A DNA stretch of 64,000 bases from Candidatus Melainabacteria bacterium (GCA_003242885.1 QKMZ01000003.1:682001-746000), one strand, 5' to 3'; positions 8,886 through 18,512 are shown, counted from the stretch's first letter. A program made the numbers and translations. The notes: generated by a model from the sequence alone, not told the origin.

Positions 8886-9425
8886 CTATTGGTTTGACAG
8901 AACCAATGTCGTACCAGCCTTCGTACCAACGAGGGCTTTACCAGACTTCCCTGCACCTAAAATTGCGTACGAGTTGAAACCGCCTCCAGTAGCACCAGGA
9001 GTAGAAACTGGGGTAAATGCGACATTACCAGGCTGTCCAACGCTGACGGATTTGGGATCTTTCGCTCGCTCCGCTGCAATATCCGAGCCAGCACTTCCGG
9101 CTATTGGCCATTCACCTTGGTTTGTAAACGGGTTGGGCGGCGGATTTCCTTTCGTTACACCATCACTGCTACCGCCCGGATAGTAGGTTTGCCACTCCGC
9201 ATCCGTCGCTGTGGGTGGATAGATTCCAGCTTTATCCGTGGCATACGTTTCTGCGGCGATTTGTGCGGTACGCATGTTGGCTTTGACCGATGCTTCACGG
9301 GCCTTGTCCTGGGCGCCAATAAAGTTCGGGAGCGCGATTGCGGCGAGGATACCGATAATGATTACAACAACGAGCAACTCAATAAGAGTGAAGCCCGACG
9401 CCCGATTTCTTTTACGTGAACGCAT
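8886..9425 (-). CDS. Type IV prepilin-like protein
   Basis: 179 residues with a class III signal: a short basic leader (MRSRKRNRASG) cut by prepilin peptidase before FTLIELLVVVIIIGILAAIA, with the conserved Glu at position 5 of the mature chain. The hydrophobic helix continues into LPNFIGAQDKAREASVKANMRTAQIAAETYA, the classic pilin or pseudopilin stalk. The globular part is Gly/Pro-rich and has no cysteine pair. It could be a type IV pilin, minor pilin or type II pseudopilin; no assembly ATPase or platform gene lies nearby. A purine-rich Shine-Dalgarno (GGAAGGGA) precedes the ATG at 9425. Confidence 0.9.
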   Translation of the reverse strand: MRSRKRNRASGFTLIELLVVVIIIGILAAIALPNFIGAQDKAREASVKANMRTAQIAAETYATDKAGIYPPTATDAEWQTYYPGGSSDGVTKGNPPPNPFTNQGEWPIAGSAGSDIAAERAKDPKSVSVGQPGNVAFTPVSTPGATGGGFNSYAILGAGKSGKALVGTKAGTTLVLSNQ

Positions 9426-9994
9426 TTCTATCCCTTCCTTTAGTCGCTTGTGTTTGGCTTTGCCAGTCAGTCAAACCCAGTCTTCGTAGCCCGTTTTGTA
9501 CCGTCGGTGGGCCGTACCTTTATATTCCCACTCTATTATGTCATTTTAAGACTGCCCACAGGAAAAATCCTGGTAACCGGCTCAGCTGCGTTTCTGACTC
9601 TCATGCCTGCCATTTTAATCTTGGCATCGAGGACCGCGTTTTGGCATCACGTGCAGGGAGGAATCTCCACCCTCAATAGTATGGTTTTCGTAGTCACTCC
9701 TGCTAACTCGAAAGTTTCGGTCAAAGGTTTCGATTTGAGTAATTCGCTCCAAAGGGTGCGGTCGAAGTTTCAATTCCCCGGTCAAAAGGGAGCGGTCGAA
9801 CGAAGAGTAAGATGCCGGCGAGCCGCCAGCGCTCCCTTGTCATAACACACAAAGCATCACCTGTAGTGGCACAAGTAATTCGCAAAAGCGTCACAAAAAC
9901 TGCTAAGTTCAAGGTTTCAATACAAAAGAAAGCGCCCGCTCTATAAACAGGGCGGGCGTTTCAGTACAGATTCTTCTATCAGGCAGGCTGACTG
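9426..9994. other. Gene-free region upstream of the prepilin
   Basis: About 570 bases. On the minus strand it would hold the prepilin promoter and a possible leader. Short hairpins are visible (TGGCAAAGCCA just before the Shine-Dalgarno site). The motif AAAGGGTGCGGTCGAAG at about 9751 recurs imperfectly 33 bases later as AAAGGGAGCGGTCGAAC. The far end holds a terminator at 9933-9958. No open frame here looks coding. Confidence 0.4.
9933..9958 (-). terminator. Rho-independent terminator
   Basis: CGCCCGC (9933-9939) pairs perfectly with GCGGGCG (9952-9958). On the minus strand the stem is followed by CTTTCTTTTG, so it would end transcription of the small gene at 9995-10228. On the plus strand only TTTC follows. 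Confidence 0.7.
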
Positions 9995-10228
9995 TTATTT
10001 GACGGAGGCGAGTTCGCGCTCGGTGTTGTGTCTGTTGTGCTCTACTTTTCTGGGTCTACGGAGGTGATCCATAAATTGACGGTGAGCAAGTGTATCGATT
10101 TGAGATTGTGAGGTCTTCTCGGGGACGGAGAGTACGAATTCTCCGGCATTCTCTACAGCAGGCTTGTGATTATGACGACCCACCTGATAGAGATATCCTC
10201 CGCGAGTTGCATATACGTAATGAATCAT
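9995..10228 (-). CDS. Small hypothetical protein
   Basis: 77 residues starting MIHYVYATRGGYLYQVGRH; basic and histidine-rich (HNHKP, HLRRPRKVEHNRHN) without a membrane segment. I do not recognise it. Support for a real gene is indirect: an ATG with an upstream AAAGGCAGG purine stretch and a well-formed terminator directly after the stop. There is no homology evidence. Confidence 0.45.
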   Translation of the reverse strand: MIHYVYATRGGYLYQVGRHNHKPAVENAGEFVLSVPEKTSQSQIDTLAHRQFMDHLRRPRKVEHNRHNTERELASVK

Positions 10229-10687
10229 GTGATGCCTGCCTTTCTAGTTCGCCCGAAACTTAGTTGAATTGAGGAAGAAAAATTGGGTGGGGCGCGGCGC
10301 GATGAAATCGCCGACTCCAATACTGTACACCACGTCATCGTACGTTGACGGGAGTATTTCAAGAGGAATCATAATATTCTCTGAACAATTCCCGTAACTG
10401 CAAAGCCGCAAAGGCTGTGGCAGTGGGGGTTTTCCCATTCACCATATTAAGCGGGTGCCATTTTTGTAAGAGAAAACTTTTACGATTGCAATGTAGTGGA
10501 AAATAATGAAGAAGCGCTTCACATCTATGAAGCAGGCAACATGCATATCTTGCGAGATCTAACACGCAGCTAACAATCAGCATCACAGCAGCTGGTTCAG
10601 AAACAAATCGCAAACTAATCGTTCGAAAAGGCACAAGAGCCAGTTTTCATCAGCATTCGCACAAGCGCAATCACGGCGAAGAACTTG
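10229..10687. other. Gene-free region downstream of the LCP gene
   Basis: About 460 bases. I see no convincing coding frame, terminator hairpin or RNA gene. It should contain the promoter of the small gene at 9995-10228; no strong promoter boxes stand out. Confidence 0.35.
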
Positions 10688-11923
10688 TTAGTCTGCCAGC
10701 ACAGGCGCAAGGTCGTCACCGACCATGATGGTTACAGAGCTCTCAATATCGCCAACTGAAGCGGTAACGATGTCCCCATGTGACTGCAAATCAGCTTTCA
10801 CGACCTCGGCATCTTCAGGATTGCCCTTCTGCGCAATGATACGCGTTCGTTTCAAACTCGATGGACGCTCATCATTACTGGCTCTCACGAACACATGTCG
10901 ATAACCACGTTCGCGCAGCAGCTTCGCCAGTTTGTTGCCCAAGCCTTTGGTCGCACTGGCATTCTCCACGGCAATGCGCATCTCTTCCTTTTCCGCAGTG
11001 ACAAAGGCGGAGCCTGTCAATCGAGCCACCATTCGGCGAACATCACTCTTTGACACATCCCAATCACCAGAGCCGGAAAAATTGCCCGGCATCATCGCCA
11101 TGAACTGGTTAGCCTTGGGCACTCCGCGCGCATACTGGGCAAGCATCATCAAATCGCCGGCGCTCATATCAGTATTGATATATTTCTGTGCGATCTCCAG
11201 CAAGCGCGGAATATGGCTCCAGGACTCAGGTTTCATTGCGCGGTCGAGCACTGCACGCATGAAAAGTTCTTGCCTCTGAACGCGACCAATGTCGCCAAGG
11301 GCGTCATGGCGGAATCTCACAAAGCCCATCGCCTGGTTTCCAGTGAGCGTGTGCACTCCTGGCTCGAGGTCAATCTTGAGCTTGGCGGTCCAATCCATAT
11401 ATTGCATTTTCTTCGGAATATCGATCGTGATGCCGCCCAGTTCGTTGACGAGGTCAACGAGACCATGAACATTGAGCACAATGTAATGATCGATAGGAAT
11501 GCCGAGAAACTGGCTAACAGTGGTCTGCGCCAAATATGGTCCGCCCAGCGCATTGGCTGCGTTGATCTTCTGCGTTCCGTATCCACTAATTCGGACCTGC
11601 GTGTCTCGAGGAATGGAAAGTACGCCCAATGAATTTCTATAAGGATCAAGGCGACAGACCATAATCGTGTCCGAGCGCCCCGTAAAAGCGTCCTTATCAG
11701 CTTTCAGATTGCGTCCACGATCCGAGTAGACCACGTCAGTGCCCAAGACCAGCACTGTCATTGGCTCGCGCAGGGCGCCGATGCGCAGGACAGGTGGAAG
11801 CAACTGCGGCTTGGCAATTAGCGTGTAGATATAACCGACGACAACTCCGACCAGAGCCGCCGCAATAATAATGAGAGACCAATTTGGGGACCGCAAAGCC
11901 GATTCCTGAGATGCCAACTGCAT
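10688..11923 (-). CDS. LytR-CpsA-Psr (LCP) family wall-polymer ligase with LytR_C domain
   Basis: LCP proteins move undecaprenyl-linked glycopolymers onto peptidoglycan on the outer face of the membrane. A single N-terminal anchor (WSLIIIAAALVGVVVGYIYTL, residues about 16-37) is followed by the LCP domain (about 55-240) with its signature blocks: VLVLGTDVVY, GRSDTIMVCRLDP, LSIPRDTQV, KINAANALGG, GITIDIPKKM and the catalytic-site block MGFVRFRHDALGDIGRVQRQ. A C-terminal LytR_C-type domain (about 320-405) follows. Both domains in one chain are usual in actinobacteria and cyanobacteria. The gene diverges from a glycosyltransferase at 11967, fitting a surface-polymer role. Confidence 0.92.
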   Translation of the reverse strand: MQLASQESALRSPNWSLIIIAAALVGVVVGYIYTLIAKPQLLPPVLRIGALREPMTVLVLGTDVVYSDRGRNLKADKDAFTGRSDTIMVCRLDPYRNSLGVLSIPRDTQVRISGYGTQKINAANALGGPYLAQTTVSQFLGIPIDHYIVLNVHGLVDLVNELGGITIDIPKKMQYMDWTAKLKIDLEPGVHTLTGNQAMGFVRFRHDALGDIGRVQRQELFMRAVLDRAMKPESWSHIPRLLEIAQKYINTDMSAGDLMMLAQYARGVPKANQFMAMMPGNFSGSGDWDVSKSDVRRMVARLTGSAFVTAEKEEMRIAVENASATKGLGNKLAKLLRERGYRHVFVRASNDERPSSLKRTRIIAQKGNPEDAEVVKADLQSHGDIVTASVGDIESSVTIMVGDDLAPVLAD

Positions 11924-11966
11924 TATTATATTCGTCCAGCGGTCACTGTGCCTGAGATACAGCTAC

Positions 11967-13175
11967 TTGACGAATACACCATCCAAAATTCTCACAATCA
12001 ACTTCGGCGGAATCGGCGACGAAGTCCTCTTCCTGCCTACGTTAGAAGGAATTCGCGCAACCTATCCGGAGGCGAAAATCACTTTATTGGTTGAGCCACG
12101 CTCAGCAGGAATCGGCGTAATCACTGATTTGGTTGACGAAGTAGTTACATTTGACATCAAAAAACGGCCATTAGTTGCCTCAGATTTGATTCAGCTTATT
12201 ACTATGCTGCGCGCGGGCGATTATGACATGGTCGTTTCGTCCGGCAGCTCGCCGATGGTTTCGGGTCTGCTTTTCTTGTCGGGAATTCCGCGACGTATCG
12301 GCTACAACTCAAACCGCCTTGCACCTTATCTTCTTACTGACCCCATGCCGCTCAACAGAGGTCAGTATGCGGGCAAAATGTATCACGATCTGATTCTAAA
12401 AATGTCCGGCGCAACGGCTGCACTGCCGGCGATACCACGAATAAAAGCCGGTGCGACTGAGAAAACATCCATGGAAAGCTTGCTTCAAAAACTTTGGAGC
12501 GAAAAACGCGGCAATGAGAAAAGCGGCAACGACAAAAGCTCTCAAGAGAAAACCGACAAGTCAGACAAAAGAAAGCGTGTGCTTTTCCATCCAGGAACCA
12601 GCCGCCTTGCCATTCTCAAAGGGCTGAACAAAACCTGGCCGGCAGAAAACTGGTGCAAGCTCGCTGAGATACTCGAGAAAGAACCTGATTTGGACGTCAT
12701 TCTCGCCGGCGGACCAGACGACAAAGAAGCAATAGAACAAATCAGCGCACAGCTAAAACCGTACAGCAGAGCGATTTCAACTTACGGGCAAACACGCAGT
12801 TTGAAAGATCTTGTCGGTCTGATTGATATTTGCGATTTGACTGTTTGCGTCGACTCTGCACCGATGCATCTGGCAATCGCGCTCGACAAGCCAACTGTAG
12901 CATTGTTTGGTCCGACCAACGAGGCGGTTCTCGTGCCACCTGCAGTGGAGCACTTTGTTGTGTTGCGAAAGGAAAAACTATCAGCAAACGGCGAGAATGC
13001 CACTAGTGGGTCTCAAACAGCGCCTGGCGCTGAAACTACAATGAAGCAGGCGAGTTTTCTTTATCCTGGCGCGCCAGCCGTTCAGCTTCCCGCAGAAATT
13101 GTCGCCCGGTCTGTTTTGGATCTATTGAAGCGAGTTGAACACCGAGGTGGCTCGACGGCAATTCGTGCGGATTAG
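11967..13175 (+). CDS. Glycosyltransferase family 9 (heptosyltransferase-like)
   Basis: A 402-residue GT-B enzyme of family 9, which transfers heptose or related sugars from an ADP-sugar to LPS-like acceptors at the inner membrane. ILTINFGGIGDEVLFLPTL is the N-terminal acceptor-side loop, FHPGTSR and the block DLTVCVDSAPMHLAIALDKPTVALFGPTN form the nucleotide-sugar site. Odd points are a lysine/serine-rich low-complexity insert at about residues 175-205 between the domains and a TTG start at 11967. The last 140 bases overlap the convergent HD-GYP gene. It diverges from the LCP gene. Confidence 0.88.
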   Translation: MTNTPSKILTINFGGIGDEVLFLPTLEGIRATYPEAKITLLVEPRSAGIGVITDLVDEVVTFDIKKRPLVASDLIQLITMLRAGDYDMVVSSGSSPMVSGLLFLSGIPRRIGYNSNRLAPYLLTDPMPLNRGQYAGKMYHDLILKMSGATAALPAIPRIKAGATEKTSMESLLQKLWSEKRGNEKSGNDKSSQEKTDKSDKRKRVLFHPGTSRLAILKGLNKTWPAENWCKLAEILEKEPDLDVILAGGPDDKEAIEQISAQLKPYSRAISTYGQTRSLKDLVGLIDICDLTVCVDSAPMHLAIALDKPTVALFGPTNEAVLVPPAVEHFVVLRKEKLSANGENATSGSQTAPGAETTMKQASFLYPGAPAVQLPAEIVARSVLDLLKRVEHRGGSTAIRAD

Positions 13176-14169
13176 GCTCGACACCTTCGCCCAGAACGCG
13201 TACTAATACTTCAACAATCTTTGGATCAAACTGCCTTCCTGCGCACTTCTTCAGTTCTTGAATTGCGCGCTCGTGCCCGATTGCCTTGCGATAGGGTCTG
13301 TCGCTGGTCATAGCATCATACGCATCGGCGACCAAAATAATACGTGCGCCAAGGGGAATGTCGTCTCCAGCCAGTTTATCGGGATAGCCCGAACCGTCCA
13401 TAAATTCGTGGTGGTGCATTACGAAGCGCTTTGCTTTCTGCAGACTCGGCAAATCACCAATAATCTGCGCGCTCTTAACAGGGTGCTCAGCCATGATTGC
13501 GGTTTCTTCCGCAGTGAGCTTAGCCGGCTTCCAGAGAATCGATTCCGGTACGCCAATCTTACCGATGTCATGAAGAATGCCGCCCAATTCAAGGTCTCGT
13601 AATTCTTCCGGCGTCAATCCCATATTTTTGCCGATCAAGAGAGCATACTGCGAGACTCGCAGGCTGTGCCCTGAGGTGTAATCGCACTTAGCGTCCAGTG
13701 CATCGGCCAGAGCGCGAATCGTACCGAGGGATACCTCTTCGAGCTGAGAAAGCGCGCCCGTCAGGTCTTGGACGAGCTGAGTATTGCGCTGCTTCAGTTC
13801 GTACGTTTCAATTGCCCTTCGAACAGTGACTCTGAGTTCGTCCCTGTCCCACGGCTTAGGCACATATTTGTAAACATGACCGCTGTTGATTGCGTCGATG
13901 AGCGCCTGCACGTCGGTGTAGCCCGTGAGCAAAATGCGCATAGCATCCGGCCTAATCGCCAGCGATTCTTTCAAAAGCTGGACGCCCGTCATCCCGGGCA
14001 TACGCTGGTCGGTAATAATCAGGCTGATGTCATGCTCTTTCAGCAAGTTGAGCCCATCTTGACCGCTTAAAGCCTCGACAGTGTCGTACTCATCGCTGAG
14101 TACGCGCTTAAGGAGGCGGACGTTCGCCTCTTCGTCATCGACGAGCAGTATCTTGTGACGCATTGCCAT
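13036..14169 (-). CDS. Response regulator with HD-GYP c-di-GMP phosphodiesterase domain
   Basis: RpfG-type regulator of 377 residues. The receiver domain (about 4-125) has the acidic pair DD (11-12), phospho-acceptor D54 in ITDQRMPG and K105 in KPW. The HD-GYP domain (about 145-345) has HDIGKIGVPES (HD at 200-201), HHHEFMDGSGYP (GYP at 261-263) and DAYDAMTSDRPYR, all intact, so cyclic-di-GMP hydrolysis is likely. The gene lies 44 bases after the kinase gene, which is probably its partner. Its 3' end overlaps the convergent GT9 gene by 140 bases. Confidence 0.93.
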   Translation of the reverse strand: MAMRHKILLVDDEEANVRLLKRVLSDEYDTVEALSGQDGLNLLKEHDISLIITDQRMPGMTGVQLLKESLAIRPDAMRILLTGYTDVQALIDAINSGHVYKYVPKPWDRDELRVTVRRAIETYELKQRNTQLVQDLTGALSQLEEVSLGTIRALADALDAKCDYTSGHSLRVSQYALLIGKNMGLTPEELRDLELGGILHDIGKIGVPESILWKPAKLTAEETAIMAEHPVKSAQIIGDLPSLQKAKRFVMHHHEFMDGSGYPDKLAGDDIPLGARIILVADAYDAMTSDRPYRKAIGHERAIQELKKCAGRQFDPKIVEVLVRVLGEGVEPNPHELPSSHLGVQLASIDPKQTGRQFLREAERLARQDKENSPASL

Positions 14170-14213
14170 TACTCAAGTTTATATCAACATTCGGAAATAA
14201 GTGGAAGTAGAAA

Positions 14214-16433
14214 TTAATCGGGCTCCATTGCCGGGTTTAGTGCGGGTTCAAAAATGAAATCTCCATCCCCACCCTTTCTGACTTTTGCCAGATCGGAGGC
14301 GCTTGTATAGATAGGTATCTTGAGGATGAAGCTGGTGCCCTCATCTGGTTTAGATTCGCACCAAATTTCGCCCCCGTGGCGCTGCATTATCGAGTGACAA
14401 ATGGATAAGCCTAGCCCCGTGCCCTGTCCGACCGGCTTGGTCGTGTAGAAGGGCTCAAATATTTTGCTTTGCACTTCCGGCGGGATGCCGCTGCCGTTGT
14501 CTGAAATGGTCACCTTAACCTGCTCGCCTTCCTTAACTGTCTTCACCGTCACAAGAGGGGACGGTGTACCCAAGACCGCCTCAGCGGCGTTTGAAAGTAG
14601 ATTCATCCAAACCTGGTTGAGCTGACCGGGATAACACAAAATCGGCGGCAGTTCAGCAAAATCAGTCTCGACTGGAATTTTGTCGCGTCCGTAATACTGG
14701 CTGAGGATCTTCAATGTGGACTCAATGCCTTCACGCACCGAGCCTTCCTTCAGCTCGGCTTCATCCAGACGGCTGAAGCTTCTCAGATTGCGAATAATGT
14801 AGCGAATGCGCTCGGCGCCTTCATTCAAGTCGGCGATGATATTATCGAGATCGGTAATAAGGAAGTCGTAACGCATCGAATCTTTCAGCTGATCTACAGC
14901 CGGTTTGTTCTCTCCGGAAAGACCGTCGAGCGCCGAGATAAGTTTTTTCAGGTCCTCAAAATACTCTCTGAGATATGGCAAGTTGCCATGCACGAAATTG
15001 ATCGGGTTGTTCAATTCGTGTGCAATTCCCGCCACCAGGCGCCCCAGTGATGCCATCTTTTCCTGGTGAATGAGTTGCGATTGAATGGCGCGCAACTCAA
15101 GGTTTTTCGCATCTAGATTGAGGTTTTTATTCCAAAGGTCCTCGTTCTTCGTCGACAGTTGCTCGACCAACTCGCCATGCTCGGCAGCAACCGCTACCTG
15201 ACCGGCGACGGATTTGACCAGCTCTAACTCGACAGGAGTCCAGGCCCGGTGCGTATCTCGGTCGGCGATAAGAATCACGCCCTTTGACTCTTCGCCGTAC
15301 ATCATCGGCTGAACTATAAGCGAACTCATCTGCGCGAGGCTTTGCGAATTCGAAATCGATGAGAAAGCCGGATCGCGAACAGGATCGAAGAAGAGGAAAG
15401 TCTTCATCAGCTTTCCATCGGAGTCTTCACGTCTCTCGTAGGTCGATTTATGCTTGAGCACAAACTCACACAAGGCGCGATCGAAACGTCCTGTTTCTTC
15501 GCGTGGAACAAAACCATCGTCCTCTTCACCATCGCCAAAACCCTGGCGCGCACCGGCAATCAGAGGCGAATCCAGTTGCGCTTCAACGATAAGTGGTTTG
15601 TCACTCAACTTTCTGCCCGGTAAAATAATTGCGCAGTCGGGTGCCTTTAAAGCCTGAGCAAGCTCGTCTACAGCGGTCTCGAAAATCTGGTTGAGGTTGA
15701 GCGTGCTGCGCAATGCCGAGTTGATCGTATTGATCATTTTTTCACGACGCGCCTTTTCTTCAAGCTCATCCATCAGGCGAGTATTATTATCAAGCTGTTC
15801 ACGGAGCCGATTGGCGCCTTGTTGAGCAACTCCGCTCATATATTGACAAAACCGAGCCCACACAAATGCTACTGCAACAAGCATTGTGGAGCGAGCCACT
15901 ATGCGACCCCACAGGCGGTGCGAGTAGGCGGCCGCCAAACCCGAATCGGACTGGCTTTCGACAAGAAACGGCAGGAAAGCCGCGTTTTCAATCAAGAGCA
16001 AAGAAGTGTATGAAACCGAAACAAAGAGCGCGGTCGTGAAAATACCGCGGCGTTGAAACGTATAGCTGGACAGCAAAATTGGCAGCAAATACAGAAGGTA
16101 AACTTCTGACTCGACGCCGCGCGTGAAGTGAACGAGTCCCGTCAGGCTCACCACATCGAAGCCGAGCAAACTCGCGTTGATGCGCTTGAGAGTTCGCTCA
16201 GAGCCCGCTACACCAGTATTGAGCACGCCGAGCAAAATCGCCGAATAAAAAACGACGAAAAGAATAATTGCGACAACACCATAAATCTCCAGCTCCTCAC
16301 GCGCGAGCCAGGAGATGCAGACGGCGACAACAAGGCTGACGACCGAGAAGGCAAGTCGAAAGTGAATCAACTGCTCTGTCTTTATGTAGAGGTCGCTGTC
16401 CTGAGAACTGTGGCTAGAGTTTGAATCGCTCAT
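14214..16433 (-). CDS. Membrane sensor histidine kinase with GAF-like domain
   Basis: 739 residues. Six hydrophobic spans at about 24-200 form an MASE-like membrane sensor. A coiled linker (205-235) leads to a GAF-like domain (about 235-425). The HisKA segment has the phospho-acceptor H472 in GRLVAGIAHELNNPINF. HATPase_c (about 580-715) has N-box LLSNAAEAVLG, G1 ISDNGSGIPP and G2 GTGLGLSICHSIMQRHGG. It sits between a TPR gene (3-base gap) and the HD-GYP regulator, giving a three-gene operon in which a membrane signal would control c-di-GMP breakdown. Confidence 0.93.
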   Translation of the reverse strand: MSDSNSSHSSQDSDLYIKTEQLIHFRLAFSVVSLVVAVCISWLAREELEIYGVVAIILFVVFYSAILLGVLNTGVAGSERTLKRINASLLGFDVVSLTGLVHFTRGVESEVYLLYLLPILLSSYTFQRRGIFTTALFVSVSYTSLLLIENAAFLPFLVESQSDSGLAAAYSHRLWGRIVARSTMLVAVAFVWARFCQYMSGVAQQGANRLREQLDNNTRLMDELEEKARREKMINTINSALRSTLNLNQIFETAVDELAQALKAPDCAIILPGRKLSDKPLIVEAQLDSPLIAGARQGFGDGEEDDGFVPREETGRFDRALCEFVLKHKSTYERREDSDGKLMKTFLFFDPVRDPAFSSISNSQSLAQMSSLIVQPMMYGEESKGVILIADRDTHRAWTPVELELVKSVAGQVAVAAEHGELVEQLSTKNEDLWNKNLNLDAKNLELRAIQSQLIHQEKMASLGRLVAGIAHELNNPINFVHGNLPYLREYFEDLKKLISALDGLSGENKPAVDQLKDSMRYDFLITDLDNIIADLNEGAERIRYIIRNLRSFSRLDEAELKEGSVREGIESTLKILSQYYGRDKIPVETDFAELPPILCYPGQLNQVWMNLLSNAAEAVLGTPSPLVTVKTVKEGEQVKVTISDNGSGIPPEVQSKIFEPFYTTKPVGQGTGLGLSICHSIMQRHGGEIWCESKPDEGTSFILKIPIYTSASDLAKVRKGGDGDFIFEPALNPAMEPD

Positions 16434-16436
16434 TCT

Positions 16437-18287
16437 TTAAATATATTCGGAAGCACGCTTGAACACTTCGCCGGCTTCAGCGAATTTACCGAGCACTTTC
16501 AAGGTCGAGCCCCAGGCATCATAAGTGTCGGCGTCATAAGGGTCGATCTCTGCGGCTTTCTCGAATTTCTCTATAGCCAGCTCGTGGAGCCCGAGAAGTG
16601 AAAGTGTTTTACCCCAGAAGTAAAACATTTGAGAGTCGCCGTCGAAGAGCTGGGCAGCATTTCTGAACATATCATCGGCGTCGACAAACTGTCCCATGGA
16701 AAGGAAAACCTGACCCAGAGTGGTAAACGCCTGCCAATTTTGAGGGTCCTGACTGATGATCGCTTGCAAAAGTTCTTGCGCTTCGGGCAATTGATTTGTT
16801 CCTTTGTAAGCTCGCGCAAGAGCCAACCGTGCGTCAATATCGCTTGGATTGATTTCCAAAAGTTTTAGAGAGCGAACAGTAACGAGGTCGAAATCAGACG
16901 CTTTCAATAGTTGTTCAATCGCTTCTTTTTCAGGCACAAAGCAGCCTGGATCGAGTTTGGCAGCCTGGAAATACTCTGCCTTCGACACATCAGTTTGCCC
17001 CATCTCTTCAAGACTGCGGGCCAGATGCAAGTGACCGAGGGCATAATCTGGCTTCAATTGGATTGCTTGCTTAAACTTCTCCACTGCTTGGGCATGCATG
17101 CCACGCAATGCAAAACAGCACCCAATGCCGTCTACGGCCAAATAATTTTGTTCGTCCTGCAAATTGGCGCGACCGAAATGTTCGTCCGCTTTATCAAGAT
17201 CGCCCTTAGCCAAATATGAATGCCCGATCCACAAGTCGACTTCGGCGTCGCGCAAGCCTTTCTGCTGCACCTGCAAAAGTTTTTCAATCGCCGCGTCATA
17301 AGCACCCAACACGAGATAACTCACACCGCAATACATGCCAATTTCAAGCGAGCTAGGGCTGACCTCCAGCGCCTTCTCGAAGGCTTCAGACGAAAGGTCG
17401 TATTCCTTCATGGACGTGTAAATCAGCCCAAGGTTTAGGCGCGCATTCATCAAAAACGGATCGACATCGATGGCGTGCAGCAACTTTTCGGCTGCCTCAT
17501 CGGCACGTCCAAGCTTGTACAGATTGACTGCCCAATCGTTGTAAAGCAATGCTCGCTCTTTGGCGTTGAGGTTCTTGCCGCCAACCGTAATCGCCTCTTG
17601 ATAATGCTTGAGCGAGTCTTCCAGCAAACCTTGAGCGACAAGTGCAATTGCCCAATTGCGGTGAACGATAGCCGCACGCCCGTCCAGTTGCGCCGCCATG
17701 GAAAAACACTGCACTGCATCAGGATAATTGCCCATCGCACAGAGCGAAACGCCCAGAGCGTTAAAAGCCTCCGGCATTTGTGGTTCCAAACTGCAGGTTT
17801 TCTGGAAATATTGAGCCGCTTCCAGATATTGACCAAGTTGAAAACTGGAAACGCCCGCCTGGTAAGAGCCGGCAGACAGGCGCACATTCAGTTTTGCAGC
17901 CTGGTTAAACTGACCGATCGCGCCGCGGTGGCTGCCCATCTGGGCAAGAGACAGTCCCCAATGGAAGTGTCCGACGGCAAAATTGGGTTTTCGTTCGCAA
18001 GATTCGCGAAACTCCGGCATCGCTTCTTGCGGTCTGCCGTCTTTTAGAAGCGTCAAGCCCAGGTAATAGTGGGCGTCTGCGCTTTCCGAATCCATGGAAA
18101 GAGAAGTTTTGAAGTGCCGCTCGGCGTCTTCGTACTTGCCGATATTAAAGCACAATACGCCGCACTGGTACTCAAGCTCCGGGTCGGTCGGACCTTGGGC
18201 GGTGAAACGCGACAGCACGGAATAAGCCTCCTCCCAGCGTTGCTGAGAGACAAGGTCTTTAACCAATTGTGTAACTTTTGCTGCCAC
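16437..18287 (-). CDS. TPR-repeat protein, first gene of the kinase operon
   Basis: 616 residues made almost wholly of tetratricopeptide repeats (about 15 units of 34), for example ADAHYYLGLTLLKDGRPQEA and DADTYDAWGSTLKVLGKFAEA. No signal peptide or membrane segment is present, so it is probably cytoplasmic and acts as a protein-binding scaffold. GTG start at 18287, with a palindromic candidate operator 22 bases upstream. Its 3-base distance from the kinase gene suggests it works with that signalling pair, perhaps as an adaptor. That role is inference. Confidence 0.88.
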   Translation of the reverse strand: MAAKVTQLVKDLVSQQRWEEAYSVLSRFTAQGPTDPELEYQCGVLCFNIGKYEDAERHFKTSLSMDSESADAHYYLGLTLLKDGRPQEAMPEFRESCERKPNFAVGHFHWGLSLAQMGSHRGAIGQFNQAAKLNVRLSAGSYQAGVSSFQLGQYLEAAQYFQKTCSLEPQMPEAFNALGVSLCAMGNYPDAVQCFSMAAQLDGRAAIVHRNWAIALVAQGLLEDSLKHYQEAITVGGKNLNAKERALLYNDWAVNLYKLGRADEAAEKLLHAIDVDPFLMNARLNLGLIYTSMKEYDLSSEAFEKALEVSPSSLEIGMYCGVSYLVLGAYDAAIEKLLQVQQKGLRDAEVDLWIGHSYLAKGDLDKADEHFGRANLQDEQNYLAVDGIGCCFALRGMHAQAVEKFKQAIQLKPDYALGHLHLARSLEEMGQTDVSKAEYFQAAKLDPGCFVPEKEAIEQLLKASDFDLVTVRSLKLLEINPSDIDARLALARAYKGTNQLPEAQELLQAIISQDPQNWQAFTTLGQVFLSMGQFVDADDMFRNAAQLFDGDSQMFYFWGKTLSLLGLHELAIEKFEKAAEIDPYDADTYDAWGSTLKVLGKFAEAGEVFKRASEYI

Positions 18288-18302
18288 CGTACAAATTCAC
18301 TT

Positions 18303-18329
18303 TCTTATACTCAAGAGTATATTCTTGAG
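18303..18329 (-). promoter_or_regulatory. Candidate operator/promoter of the TPR-kinase-HD-GYP operon
   Basis: CTCAAGA (18310-18316), six bases, then TCTTGAG (18323-18329) form a perfect 7-6-7 inverted repeat. On the minus strand it overlaps TATACT and TATAAG, either of which could be the minus-10 box, 20-35 bases from the GTG start. A dimeric repressor binding here would block the polymerase; the regulator is unknown. Confidence 0.45.
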
Positions 18330-18512
18330 ATCCTAAAGTTGGTTAAGCAAGAGATGACAATCCTGCCTGCGAGCCGAACCCGCTCGGGCAGGTCAATTAC
18401 AGGCGCACAAAATACGGGCGTGAGTGCCCGTTAGAGAAGATCACTGGCAAGAAAAATTGTTTCAAAGTAAGCTTTGCCGCCATTAGTCACCGTTTTTGTG
18501 TAGGGTTTGTAT

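Noticed and set aside
8886..9425. Part of a full type IV pilus or type II secretion cluster.
   Set aside because: No ATPase, platform protein, secretin or prepilin peptidase gene lies in the window.
10244..10438. A 64-codon minus-strand frame in the gene-free region after the LCP gene.
   Set aside because: No ribosome site, unlikely composition and no hydrophobic or domain pattern.
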